Assembly (NCBI GenBank): GCA_029267445.1 | Contig: JAJUIU010000013.1 | Span: 1 to 60,363 of the forward strand | Direction: 5' to 3' | Length of the DNA: 60,363 nucleotides | Source: Rhodospirillaceae bacterium | GTDB taxonomy: Bacteria > Pseudomonadota > Alphaproteobacteria > Azospirillales > Azospirillaceae | Shown: positions 1 to 7,881 of the stretch, piece by piece | How positions within the stretch are numbered: the stretch's first letter is position 1 | How the letters are laid out: each line of letters begins with the position of its first letter | Made by a program: the position numbers and the translations under genes | Notes under the pieces: generated by a model | The model's database searches: none | Told to the model about the DNA's origin: nothing | What the model saw: only the letters and a program-made list of their open reading frames with translations

Positions 1-55
1 CCCTCTTCCCTTGCGGGAGAGGGTGGCGAGGCGCAGCCGAGCCGGGTGAGGGGTA
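1..55. repeat. CTCTCCC/GGGAGAG-type intergenic repeat, cut by window edge
   Basis: A short palindromic core, CCTCTTCCC-TTGC-GGGAGAGG, is followed by a GGGTGAGGGGT tail. The same core and tail recur near 13470-13523, 14861-14954 and around 38.8-39.4 kb. This marks it as a dispersed repeat of this genome. The 5' part may continue outside the window. Confidence 0.6.
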
Positions 56-137
56 TCGCGGTGCCGGTGGAAGCTTGACCCGTCCCGGCGTGGGGACGCA
101 TGGTTGGCGCGCTGTCGGCCCCAGGCATGAGGATGGA

Positions 138-695
138 ATGCGTTTCGGGTTCGGAATGATGTGCCTCGCCCTGATCCTGGCGATGCCGGTTCCGTCCGCG
201 ACGCGCCCGGCCCTGGCCCAGGCGACCGGGGAGCCGACCGAGACGGAGGCCGACCCCCGGCCCGACGCGGTGGTGCGCAGCGGCCTGCCCGTTCCCCGCT
301 TCGTCTCCCTGCGGTCCGGACAGGTCAATGTCCGGACCGGCCCAGGCGTGCGTTATCCCGTGGAATGGGTGTTCGTGCGCGCCGGCATGCCTGTCGAGAT
401 CACGGCGGAGTTCGACACCTGGCGCCGCATCCGCGATTGGGAGGGCACCCAGGGCTGGGTCCACCAGTCCATGCTGTCCGGCCGCCGCGCCCTGGTGGTG
501 GTCGGGGGGATGCGCACCGTTCGCCAACGGCCCGAGGCTTCCGCCGCCGCCGTCGCCCAGGCGGAGCCGGGCGTCATGGGCCGTCTGGACGGCTGCCGGG
601 ACGACTGGTGCAAGGTGGAGCTCCAGGGACTGGAAGGCTGGCTCCGCCGCGACGAGTTCTGGGGGGTCTACCCGGACGAGAAGGTGGACGATTGA
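138..695 (+). CDS. Secreted SH3-domain protein
   Basis: Predicted exported protein of 185 aa. The chosen ATG gives a clear signal peptide at residues 1-28 (hydrophobic core, then an ALAQ-type cleavage site); upstream starts would bury it behind a polar extension. Two bacterial SH3-like repeats follow. The first is at about residues 55-115 (VNVRTGPGVRYPVEWVF, then GWVH) and the second at about 122-175 (VRQRP, ending GWLRRDEFWGVYP). This is the usual two-SH3 alphaproteobacterial envelope protein, probably binding peptidoglycan or protein ligands; no enzyme domain is visible. Its stop overlaps the TTG start of the next gene, so the two may be translationally coupled. Confidence 0.85.
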   Translation: MRFGFGMMCLALILAMPVPSATRPALAQATGEPTETEADPRPDAVVRSGLPVPRFVSLRSGQVNVRTGPGVRYPVEWVFVRAGMPVEITAEFDTWRRIRDWEGTQGWVHQSMLSGRRALVVVGGMRTVRQRPEASAAAVAQAEPGVMGRLDGCRDDWCKVELQGLEGWLRRDEFWGVYPDEKVDD

Positions 696-1414
696 GCGCA
701 CCCGCCAGCCAGCACGCCGCCCACGAGGCCCACCTGCGCGACGGCGTGGTCCGCGCCGCCCGGGCGATGAACGCCCTTGGCATCAACCAGGGCAGGTCGG
801 GCAATGTCAGCGTCCGGCACGGGAACGGCTTCCTGATCACCCCGTCCGGTGCGGCCTACGACGCCATGACCGCGGACATGGTGGTTCCGGTCGGCCTCGA
901 CGGCACGTACCGGGGCGACCATCCGCCCTCCACCGAGTGGCGCATGCACCGGGACATCTACGCCGCGCGGCCCGCCGCTGGGGCCGTGGTGCACACGCAC
1001 TCCACATACGCCACCAGCCTCGCCTGCCTCGGCCGCCGCATCCCGGCCTTCCACTACATGGTGGCGGTGGCGGGGGGCACGTCGATCGAGGTCGCCGACT
1101 ACGCCACCTTCGGGACCCAGGCCCTGTCCGACGCCATGCTGACGGCGTTGGGCGACCGGCGGGCCTGCCTGCTGGCCAACCACGGGATGATCTGCTGGGG
1201 CGGAAGCCTGGAGAAGGCGCTGGACCTCGCGGTGGAGGTGGAGGCGCTGGCGCGGCAGTACTGGCACGCCCTGGCAATCGGGGAGCCGCGCCTGCTCACC
1301 GATGCGGAGATGGCCCCCGTGCTGGCCAAGTTCGCCGCCTATGGACGCCCGGCCGACGAGCGCACGGCGGAGGACGAGGCCGTGCTGGAGCTGCCGCGCC
1401 GGGTTTCGGCATAG
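692..1414 (+). CDS. Class II aldolase, FucA/Ald2-like
   Basis: Zinc-dependent class II aldolase of 240 aa. The TTG start overlaps the upstream stop codon. Active-site residues line up with E. coli L-fuculose-phosphate aldolase at a constant offset of 9: Glu82 (PSTEW), His101 and His103 (HTHST), and His164 (NHG). The phosphate-binding GRSGNVSVR and ITPSG segments are also present. The next gene is a methylthioribose kinase. I therefore infer that the substrate is 5-methylthioribulose-1-phosphate, split to DHAP and methylthioacetaldehyde as in the DHAP shunt. The alternative family member MtnB (dehydratase) is less likely because the IPAFHYM and YATFGT segments are FucA-like. A fuculose or ribulose phosphate substrate cannot be excluded. 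Confidence 0.8.
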   Translation: MSAPASQHAAHEAHLRDGVVRAARAMNALGINQGRSGNVSVRHGNGFLITPSGAAYDAMTADMVVPVGLDGTYRGDHPPSTEWRMHRDIYAARPAAGAVVHTHSTYATSLACLGRRIPAFHYMVAVAGGTSIEVADYATFGTQALSDAMLTALGDRRACLLANHGMICWGGSLEKALDLAVEVEALARQYWHALAIGEPRLLTDAEMAPVLAKFAAYGRPADERTAEDEAVLELPRRVSA

Positions 1415-1448
1415 GCGGCCCGGAGTTCGCAACCGTTTCCCCTCCAGC

Positions 1449-1531
1449 CGTCATTCCCGCGGAAGCGGGAATCCATTTTGATCCAGGGCGCCGTTTCCTG
1501 AGCATGGGTTCCCGCTTCCGCGGGAATGACG
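1449..1531. repeat. REP-like long hairpin (ATTCCCGCG type)
   Basis: A left arm starting CGTCATTCCCGCG is matched by a right arm ending CGCGGGAATGACG. The arms extend inward for about 25 bp with few mismatches, around a loop of about 30 bp. This CGTCATTCCCGC / GCGGGAATGACG repeat is widespread in proteobacterial intergenic regions. It sits between the aldolase and mtnK and could stall or terminate transcription. Confidence 0.75.
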
Positions 1532-1591
1532 AATTGGGGGGTTGTGTCAGCCCCGGCACCTTGAGAGAACGCGGCGGTACACCGGAACATA

Positions 1592-1611
1592 CGCCCCCAT
1601 CGGAAGGGGCG
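1592..1611 (+). other. Small hairpin upstream of mtnK
   Basis: The 6-bp stem CGCCCC/GGGGCG with an 8-nt loop lies 20 bases before the mtnK start, just ahead of its ribosome binding site. It could affect translation. I could not match it to a known SAM or SAH riboswitch. Confidence 0.3.
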
Positions 1612-1631
1612 GTACGGGGAGGGAAGCGGAC

Positions 1632-2921
1632 ATGGCGCTGACGGTGCCGGAGGGCTACAGGATCCTGGACGAGGGCGGGCTTCCCGGCTGGCTGGCCGCG
1701 ATTCCCAACGTGCCGGAGCGGCTGGGCGGCGACCCCTCCGGCTGGCGGGTGCGGGAGGTCGGCGACGGCAACCTGAACCTCGTCTTCCTGGTGGAGGGGA
1801 CGCGCGGCACCGTCTGCGTGAAGCAGGCGCTGCCCTATCTGCGCCTCGTGGGCGAGGGCTGGCCGCTCGGCCTGCAGCGCGCCTGGTTCGAGCATCGGCA
1901 CGCCGCCGTGGTCGGCCCGCACGTGAAGGGCCTGATCCCGGAGCCGCTGCACTATGACGAGCGGCTTTACGCCCTGGTGATGGAGCGGTTGTCGCCGCAC
2001 ATCATCCTGCGGCGCGGGCTGATCCAGGGCGTGCGCTACCCGCATCTGGCCGACCATATGGCCACATTCCTCGCCGGAAGCCTGTTCCGCACGTCCGACC
2101 TCGCCCTGCCGGCCAAGCCCAAGCGCCTGCTGACGGCCGAGTTCAGCGGCAACTGGGAGCTCTGCGGCCTGACCGAGGCGGTGATCTTCACCGAGCCCTA
2201 CATGGTCCACCCGAACAACCGCTGGACCAGCCCGCAGCTCGACGCCACGGCGGCGAAGGTCCGCGCCGACAGCGCCTGGAAGCTGGCCGCCGCCCGCCTG
2301 AAGCTGAAGTTCCTGGCCTCGCCGGAGGCGCTGATCCATGGCGACCTGCACACCGGCTCCATCATGGTGACGCCGGAGGACACGCGGGTCATCGATCCGG
2401 AGTTCGCCTTCATGGGGCCGATGGGCTTCGACCTGGGGGCGCTGCTGGGCAATCTCTGGCTCAACTACTTCGCCCAGGACGGCCACGCCACGCCCGAAAG
2501 CCCGCGCGCCGACTACCAGGACTGGGTGCTGGAGACGGCGGAGGCGGTCTGGACCCTGTTCCGGGAGCGGTTCCTGGCCCTCTGGCGCGGCGGGGCGACG
2601 GGCGACGCCTACCCGGCCGCCCACTACACGGACGCGGAGGGCGTGCGCCTGATGGAGGCGGAGCGGCAGGCCTACATGGACCGGCTGTTCGCCGACGCGC
2701 TGGGCTTCGCAGGGGCCAAGATCACCCGCCGCATCCTGGGGATCGCCCACAACATCGATCTGGAATGGATCGAAGACGCCGACCTGCGGGCGCTGTGCGA
2801 GACGCGCTGCCTGACGCTCGCCCGCCGCCTGATGGTGGAGCCGGGCGCGTTCCGGGACGTGGGCGCGGTCAGTGCCGCCTGCCGGTCGATCCGGGCGTCC
2901 GTCGCCCGGATCGGGCTATAG
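1632..2921 (+). CDS. mtnK: S-methyl-5-thioribose kinase
   Basis: Phosphorylates 5-methylthioribose to its 1-phosphate, a step in recycling the methylthioadenosine by-product of polyamine and SAM metabolism. The protein is 429 aa, within the normal family range. It has the choline/aminoglycoside-kinase fold signatures: Brenner-type loop HGDLHTGSIMV with catalytic Asp238, and metal-binding IDPEFAFMGP with Asp255. Residues near 38-44 (GDGNLNLVF) match the glycine-rich ATP loop. The start is set by a GGGGAGGGAAG ribosome binding site. The upstream aldolase probably acts later in the same route. The isomerase mtnA and a phosphorylase are not in the window. Confidence 0.93.
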   Translation: MALTVPEGYRILDEGGLPGWLAAIPNVPERLGGDPSGWRVREVGDGNLNLVFLVEGTRGTVCVKQALPYLRLVGEGWPLGLQRAWFEHRHAAVVGPHVKGLIPEPLHYDERLYALVMERLSPHIILRRGLIQGVRYPHLADHMATFLAGSLFRTSDLALPAKPKRLLTAEFSGNWELCGLTEAVIFTEPYMVHPNNRWTSPQLDATAAKVRADSAWKLAAARLKLKFLASPEALIHGDLHTGSIMVTPEDTRVIDPEFAFMGPMGFDLGALLGNLWLNYFAQDGHATPESPRADYQDWVLETAEAVWTLFRERFLALWRGGATGDAYPAAHYTDAEGVRLMEAERQAYMDRLFADALGFAGAKITRRILGIAHNIDLEWIEDADLRALCETRCLTLARRLMVEPGAFRDVGAVSAACRSIRASVARIGL

Positions 2922-2943
2922 CCGAAGCGGCGGAAGACGGGGG

Positions 2944-3783
2944 TCAGTCCCCGTCCGCCACCACCGCGCGGTAGAGGTGCCAGGTGGCGTGGCCCAGCAC
3001 GGGCACCACCACGGCCAGCCCGATGAACAGCGGGATGCTGCCCAGCACCAGCAGCGCCATCACGGTCACACCCCACAGCGCCATGGTGCCGGGGTTGGCC
3101 GCCACGGCCCGCACCGACACGCCCATGGCCGTGGCCGAGCCGATCTTCCGGTCGACCAGCAGCGGGAACGACACCACCGTCAGCGTCAGGACGGCGGCGG
3201 AGAAGACGAGGCCCAGCAGGTTGCCGACCACGATCATGGTCCAGCCCTCCGCCGTGCCGAACAGCAGGGCGAAGAACTCCAGGATGCCCAGCCCGTCCGC
3301 CACCTCCGGCCGCTGGCCCAGCGTGGCGAGATAGACCGCCTCCGCCGTCCACAGCCAGGCGACGAAGATCGCCAGCAGCAAAGCACCCAGCGACAGGATG
3401 CTGCGGATGTTGGGGTTGCGCACCACGTCGAAGGCGTTGGCGCGGGTCACCGGCTCGCCCCGCTCCCGCCGCCGCGACAGCTCGTAGACGCCGGCCGCCA
3501 CCACCGGCCCCATCAGGCCGACGCCCGCCACCAGCGGATAGATCAGCGGCAGCAGGTCGGCCCCATAGGCGGCGCGGGCGAAGACGAAGCCCAGCAGCGG
3601 ATACAGCAGGCCCAGGAACAGAAGCTGCGTCGGCGTGGCCAGGAAATCCTCCACCCCCCGCCGCAGGGCCAGCCGCAGATCCTCCACGCCGATCGCGCGG
3701 ATGGGGAAGTCGCTCGCCTCCGCCGGCCGCGCCCGCATGCGCGCCCTACCGTGATGGTCCTCGGAACGGGGAATGTCGGCCAT
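2944..3783 (-). CDS. DUF2189 integral membrane protein
   Basis: A 279-aa polytopic inner-membrane protein with about six hydrophobic segments, spread from near residue 55 to 265. After a polar N-terminus comes the DUF2189 pattern: IRAIGVEDLRLALRRG, a first membrane helix, YELSRRRERGE, and further helices. Many relatives sit near respiratory or cytochrome genes, but no function is established and none can be inferred here. The start has a GGAGGCG ribosome binding site. It converges on mtnK. Confidence 0.8.
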   Translation of the reverse strand: MADIPRSEDHHGRARMRARPAEASDFPIRAIGVEDLRLALRRGVEDFLATPTQLLFLGLLYPLLGFVFARAAYGADLLPLIYPLVAGVGLMGPVVAAGVYELSRRRERGEPVTRANAFDVVRNPNIRSILSLGALLLAIFVAWLWTAEAVYLATLGQRPEVADGLGILEFFALLFGTAEGWTMIVVGNLLGLVFSAAVLTLTVVSFPLLVDRKIGSATAMGVSVRAVAANPGTMALWGVTVMALLVLGSIPLFIGLAVVVPVLGHATWHLYRAVVADGD

Positions 3784-3927
3784 GGGTCGCCTCCGCCTCG
3801 CCTGTTCACCTCATCAGGGCGATATGGCGGGGCGGGCGGGGGCGGCAACCGTCATGGCCGGGACGCTGCGGCCCGCCGCCATGCGTTGCGGGAGCCTCTC
3901 GAAAGAAGGGGTGACGCGGGCGGGGCG

Positions 3928-4365
3928 TCAGCCTTCCTCGGCGACCAGGTCGCGCTTGCCCCCGGACGGCGGCCCCGGCTCCCCGTCCCGGATCGCCGGC
4001 GTCAGTTTGATCGCCACGGTGAACACCACCCAGATCAGCAGCGTCACCAGCATCCGGTGCAGGTCGGCCACGGCCTCCGCCGGCACCAGCTCGTCCGACA
4101 GGTAGATCATCGCCCCCAGGATCCAGACGAGAAGGCCGGAGGTGACCAGCACCACGAGCCGTCGGCGCGAGGCGACGATGGTGAACATGCTGGTGATCAC
4201 GCCGCAGAGCATGATCACCAGCTGCGCGTATTCGGCCAGCGGCAGCTTCTCGGTGGCGCCCAGATTGGCGCCCAGCAGGGCGCCGAAGAACAGGTTGACG
4301 CCGACCATGGTGCCCCGGCGCTCCTCGTCCGAATATGAGACGAGCTCCTTCAACACCCGCTTCAT
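3928..4365 (-). CDS. Small four-helix membrane protein, function unknown
   Basis: A 145-aa protein that I do not assign to a named family. Hydrophobic stretches lie at about residues 22-38, 46-64, 71-90 and 105-123, followed by a charged Gly/Lys tail. An ATG two codons upstream (4371) is possible. The one given sits eight bases from GGAAGG, a better Shine-Dalgarno distance. It lies between the DUF2189 gene and the FAD oxidase on the same strand, with no tight overlap. Confidence 0.6.
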   Translation of the reverse strand: MKRVLKELVSYSDEERRGTMVGVNLFFGALLGANLGATEKLPLAEYAQLVIMLCGVITSMFTIVASRRRLVVLVTSGLLVWILGAMIYLSDELVPAEAVADLHRMLVTLLIWVVFTVAIKLTPAIRDGEPGPPSGGKRDLVAEEG

Positions 4366-4439
4366 CGGCATACCCTTCCGGAATCAACCCGAAAGGAGAA
4401 TGCCGCGATCGAGCGCCGTTGCAAGCCGCCGATTTGGGC

Positions 4440-6035
4440 TCAGAGGCCCAAAGCGCCGGGGTTCAGCACGCCGTGCGGGTCGAACAGCGCCTTCAACGCC
4501 TTCAGCGCCGTCAGGTTCGCCGGCTTCAGGTTGGGCGCGTAGGTGTAGAACTTGCCGAGCTGGAAATGGGTGCCGCCGACGGCCGCCAGCGCGTCGCCTA
4601 GGGCCTTCTTGATCCGCTCCACCGCCGCGAAGGCCTCCGGATTCGGCGCATGCTCCGCCACCCGGCGCAGATAGTCGGCCTCGACATAGGTGGTGTGGAT
4701 CTCGTTCCGCCCGTCCGGCCAATAGAGGCACGGCTCGATCAGGTAGGCGTGGGTGGCGATGGTCGTCATCAGGTAGCCGTGCTCGATGCCGAACCGCTCG
4801 CAGTCGGCGGCATGGTCGGCGAAGACCGCCTCGCAGGCGTCCATGGCCGCCTTCATCCGGGAGAAGGGCACGATCCCGTGCGCCGGGACCCAGCGTTCCC
4901 CACCCGGGGCCACCATGCTGTTGGGCGGCGGGAAGGGCATGGCCCGCATCATCCGGGCGATGGTGTTCTCGATCTCCCGGCCTCCCGCGGCCTTGGCGGC
5001 GGCGCGCACCTTGTCCACCGCCGGCTTGAGCGCCGCCTCCGACAGCCCGTCAAGGGCGCAGTGGATGGACCACTCCACCCCATCCATGAAGCGGCGCCCG
5101 GCCACCGCCACCTTGGCGGCGGCGGTGACGCCCTTCAGCAGGCCGCCCTGGCCCTTCACCAGGGCGCCCAGCGCGCCCACGTCCGTCATCAGGCTGGCCC
5201 GCTTCATCCGCAGCTGGGCGAGATAGGGGTCGAAGGCGGCGATCTCGCTGCACACCCCCTCCCGCGCGATCGCCGCCAGCGCCGCCGCCATGGAGTCGTG
5301 GTCGTCGAAGCCGAAGGACAGGTACTCCTGCGCCGGCTCCAGCTTCATCAGGCGGAAGGTGGCCCGCACCTTGACGCCGAAGGCGCCCGCGTCGCCGCAG
5401 AACAGGCCGGTCAGGTCCGGCCCGTGCCAGCGGAAGAAGGGGCTCTCCACATGCCGGCTGCCGGCGGTCCCCGTCTCCAGCACGGTGCCGTCGCCGGTGA
5501 CTACCGTGATCGACAGCACGCTGTCCGCCACCGCCCCGTTGCGGGCGGAGCCGAAGAAGATGCTGCCCTGGCTGAGCGCCCCGCCCACCGTGGCGTGGAT
5601 GCCCGACATCGGTCCCCAGTACGGGGTGCGCAGGCCCCTGGCCGCCAGCGCCTCCCGCAATGCGGCCCAAGTGACGCCGGCCTCCGCCGTCACCGTCATG
5701 TCCGTCTCGTCGATGCTGACGATGCGGTTCATCCGCGACAGGTCCAGGCTGACGCTGTCCGCCCGCACCGGCACATAACCATCGGTGTAGGACATGCCGC
5801 CGCCGCGCGGCACGATGGGCAGGCCCGCCTCGGCGCAGGCCTTCACGGCGGCCGCAAGCTCCTCCACCCCGCCCGGCCGCAACACGGCCAGCACCGGCTC
5901 CGCCTTGCGGAACACGTCCTGCCCGTGCAGCGTGCGCACGCCCGCGTCGGTCAGGACGTTTTCCGGCCCCAGCACGCGGCGCAGCGTCTCCAGTGCGGGA
6001 TGCCGCGTGGCGGCGGTGCTGGCAAGCGCGTCCAT
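4440..6035 (-). CDS. FAD-binding oxidase (vanillyl-alcohol/lactate oxidase superfamily)
   Basis: A 531-aa flavoprotein oxidoreductase. An N-terminal FAD_binding_4 domain occupies about residues 40-220, with the pyrophosphate loop PIVPRGGGMSYTDGY near 73-87 and GPMSGIHATVGGALSQG near 150-165. A C-terminal substrate domain ends in the FDPHGVLNPGALGL motif that closes over FAD in D-lactate/glycolate and cresol-type enzymes. The substrate is unknown. The ATG has a GGGAGGG ribosome binding site. A 24-bp dyad lies 34 bp upstream and resembles the one at the VOC gene near 30.75 kb, suggesting shared control. A hairpin (4433-4452) overlaps the stop codon. Confidence 0.82.
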   Translation of the reverse strand: MDALASTAATRHPALETLRRVLGPENVLTDAGVRTLHGQDVFRKAEPVLAVLRPGGVEELAAAVKACAEAGLPIVPRGGGMSYTDGYVPVRADSVSLDLSRMNRIVSIDETDMTVTAEAGVTWAALREALAARGLRTPYWGPMSGIHATVGGALSQGSIFFGSARNGAVADSVLSITVVTGDGTVLETGTAGSRHVESPFFRWHGPDLTGLFCGDAGAFGVKVRATFRLMKLEPAQEYLSFGFDDHDSMAAALAAIAREGVCSEIAAFDPYLAQLRMKRASLMTDVGALGALVKGQGGLLKGVTAAAKVAVAGRRFMDGVEWSIHCALDGLSEAALKPAVDKVRAAAKAAGGREIENTIARMMRAMPFPPPNSMVAPGGERWVPAHGIVPFSRMKAAMDACEAVFADHAADCERFGIEHGYLMTTIATHAYLIEPCLYWPDGRNEIHTTYVEADYLRRVAEHAPNPEAFAAVERIKKALGDALAAVGGTHFQLGKFYTYAPNLKPANLTALKALKALFDPHGVLNPGALGL

Positions 6036-6069
6036 GGTCGTCCCTCCCGGCGGTCGAAGGCGGCGGCTG

Positions 6070-6093
6070 AAATGACATACGCCCATATCATTT
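6070..6093 (-). promoter_or_regulatory. 24-bp dyad operator candidate, copy A
   Basis: AAATGACATA-N4-CATATCATTT, with 8 of 10 arm positions paired, flanked by complementary GGCGGC/GCCGCC. It has the same arm sequence, arm length and spacer as the perfect dyad at 30741-30764. It lies 34 bp upstream of the FAD oxidase start in an otherwise GC-rich gap. Confidence 0.55.
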
Positions 6094-6157
6094 CGCCGCC
6101 GAACCACCGGCGGTGTCCAACAACCGTCGCTACGGCCTTACAACCGGGTTGGGCCCG

Positions 6158-7147
6158 TCAGACCAGCATGGCCTTCACACCGCTTTCCGGCAGCTCGGTG
6201 CCGAAGCAGCGCTGGTAGTACTCGGCCACGGTCGGGCGCTCGACCTCGTCGCACTTGTTCAGGAATGTGACGCGGAAGGCGAAACCGATGTCGCCGCCGA
6301 AGATCTCCGCGTTCTGCGCCCAGGTGATGACCGTGCGCGGGCTCATCACGGTGGAGATGTCGCCCGCCATGAAGCCGGCCCGCGTCAGGTCGGCCAGCCG
6401 CACCATGGCGGCCACCTTCCGGCGCCCTTCCTCGCTGTCGTAGCTGGGCACCTTGGCCAGCACGATCTTCGTCTCCGCCTCGTGCGGCAGATAGTTCAGC
6501 GTGGCGACGATGGACCAGCGGTCCATCTGGCCCTGGTTGATCTGCTGCGTGCCGTGGTAGAGGCCGGTGGTGTCGCCCAGGCCCACCGTGTTGGCCGTCG
6601 CGAACAGGCGGAAGGCCGGGTGCGGGCGGATCACCTTGTTCTGGTCCAGCAGGGTCAGCTTGCCCTCGACCTCCAGCACGCGCTGGATCACGAACATCAC
6701 GTCGGGCCGGCCCGCGTCGTACTCGTCGAACACGATGGCGCAGGGGTGCTGCAGCGCCCAGGGCAGGATGCCTTCCCGGTACTCCGTGACCTGCTTGCCT
6801 TCCTTCAGGACGATGGCGTCCTTGCCGACAAGGTCGATCCGAGAGACGTGGCTGTCGAGGTTGACCCGCACCATCGGCCAGTTCAGCCGCGCGGCCACCT
6901 GCTCGATGTGCGTGGACTTGCCGGTGCCGTGATAGCCCTGGATCATGACGCGGCGGTTGTAGGCGAAGCCCGCCAGGATCGCCATCGTCGTCTCGTGGTC
7001 GAACCGGTAGGCGTCGTCCACCTGCGGCACATGCTCGGTCGCGTGGCTGAAGGCCGGAACCTGCATCTCGCTGTCGATGCCGAAGGTCTGGCGCACCGAA
7101 ACCTTGATGTCGGGCAGGTCGGCGCGGGCGGCGGTATTGGTTGCCAT
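6158..7147 (-). CDS. cobS: Cobaltochelatase subunit CobS
   Basis: AAA+ ATPase subunit of the aerobic cobaltochelatase (CobN-CobS-CobT), which inserts cobalt into hydrogenobyrinic acid diamide during cobalamin synthesis. The 329-aa length is typical. Walker A is GYHGTGKST at residues 71-79 and Walker B is AIVFDEYD with Asp141-Glu142. The sensor segment LFATANT follows. cobT, usually the next gene downstream, is absent here; the FAD oxidase takes its place. The J-domain gene upstream on the same strand and bolA beyond it match the conserved alphaproteobacterial neighbourhood. Confidence 0.93.
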   Translation of the reverse strand: MATNTAARADLPDIKVSVRQTFGIDSEMQVPAFSHATEHVPQVDDAYRFDHETTMAILAGFAYNRRVMIQGYHGTGKSTHIEQVAARLNWPMVRVNLDSHVSRIDLVGKDAIVLKEGKQVTEYREGILPWALQHPCAIVFDEYDAGRPDVMFVIQRVLEVEGKLTLLDQNKVIRPHPAFRLFATANTVGLGDTTGLYHGTQQINQGQMDRWSIVATLNYLPHEAETKIVLAKVPSYDSEEGRRKVAAMVRLADLTRAGFMAGDISTVMSPRTVITWAQNAEIFGGDIGFAFRVTFLNKCDEVERPTVAEYYQRCFGTELPESGVKAMLV

Positions 7148-7223
7148 GATGGTCCGGTCCAGTTCGTCTTTGGAATGCGTGTGGGGCGTCGCGTGTGCGG
7201 GATGGGCGTGTGTGGGATGGGCG

Positions 7224-7802
7224 TCAGCCGGCGCCGTGGGCCGCCTTCAGCGTGTTGTACGCCTGATTGATCTTTTTCAACCGTTCCTCGGCATGCTTGT
7301 CGCCGCCGTTGCGGTCGGGGTGGTGGGTTTTCGCCAGCTCGCGGTAGCGGCGCTTGATGGTGGCGAAATCGACGGGCGGCTCCAGATCCAGCACGGCCAG
7401 CGCCTCCTCCTCAGGGGTCCGGGCCTTCTTCGCCTTGGCCTCCTGCCGGGTCGCACCGGTCCAGGCCCCGCCGAAGGCGAAATCCTCGCCCGTCACCCGG
7501 TCGCGGATGAATCGCTCCTGCACGCGCCAGTGGCCCATGGGCCAGGTCGGCCGGTCCCAGGTGGTGTCGTTGCGCACATGCCGTTCGATGTCCTTCTCGT
7601 CCATCCCGGCATAGAAGTCCCACGCCTTGTTGTAGGCGCGCACATGGTCCAGGCAGAACCACCAGTATTCGTTCAGCCGGTCCCGCGCCTTGGGCGCCCG
7701 ATGCTCCCCGATCTCGGCGCAGCCCGGATGATCGCAGACCCGGGGGGCCGGCTTGGGCGTCTCGTCGAAATCGAAGTTCAGGTCGAACCGGTTCTTGTGC
7801 AT
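7224..7802 (-). CDS. J-domain protein (DnaJ-like)
   Basis: A 192-aa co-chaperone-like protein with its J domain at the C-terminus (about residues 133-192). The HPD signature at 161-163 is needed to stimulate DnaK ATPase. The N-terminal 120 residues are unlike DnaJ. They carry Cys23, Cys28, Cys50 and His53 in a CxPxxC-like arrangement that could bind zinc. This architecture is typical of the gene found next to cobS in alphaproteobacteria. It probably recruits DnaK to a specific client, perhaps linked to cobaltochelatase, but the client is unknown. Confidence 0.88.
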   Translation of the reverse strand: MHKNRFDLNFDFDETPKPAPRVCDHPGCAEIGEHRAPKARDRLNEYWWFCLDHVRAYNKAWDFYAGMDEKDIERHVRNDTTWDRPTWPMGHWRVQERFIRDRVTGEDFAFGGAWTGATRQEAKAKKARTPEEEALAVLDLEPPVDFATIKRRYRELAKTHHPDRNGGDKHAEERLKKINQAYNTLKAAHGAG

Positions 7803-7881
7803 TGCCGGAGTATGGGCGGGGCGGCTGCGGGAGACAAGGCGACGAACATGCGCCGGCGCGGCGAAACGTCCATGTGCGAAC

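Noticed and set aside
1532-1631. SAM or SAH riboswitch ahead of mtnK
   Set aside because: Only one short hairpin is evident and no known riboswitch core could be matched by eye; a covariance model search (Infernal/Rfam) would decide.
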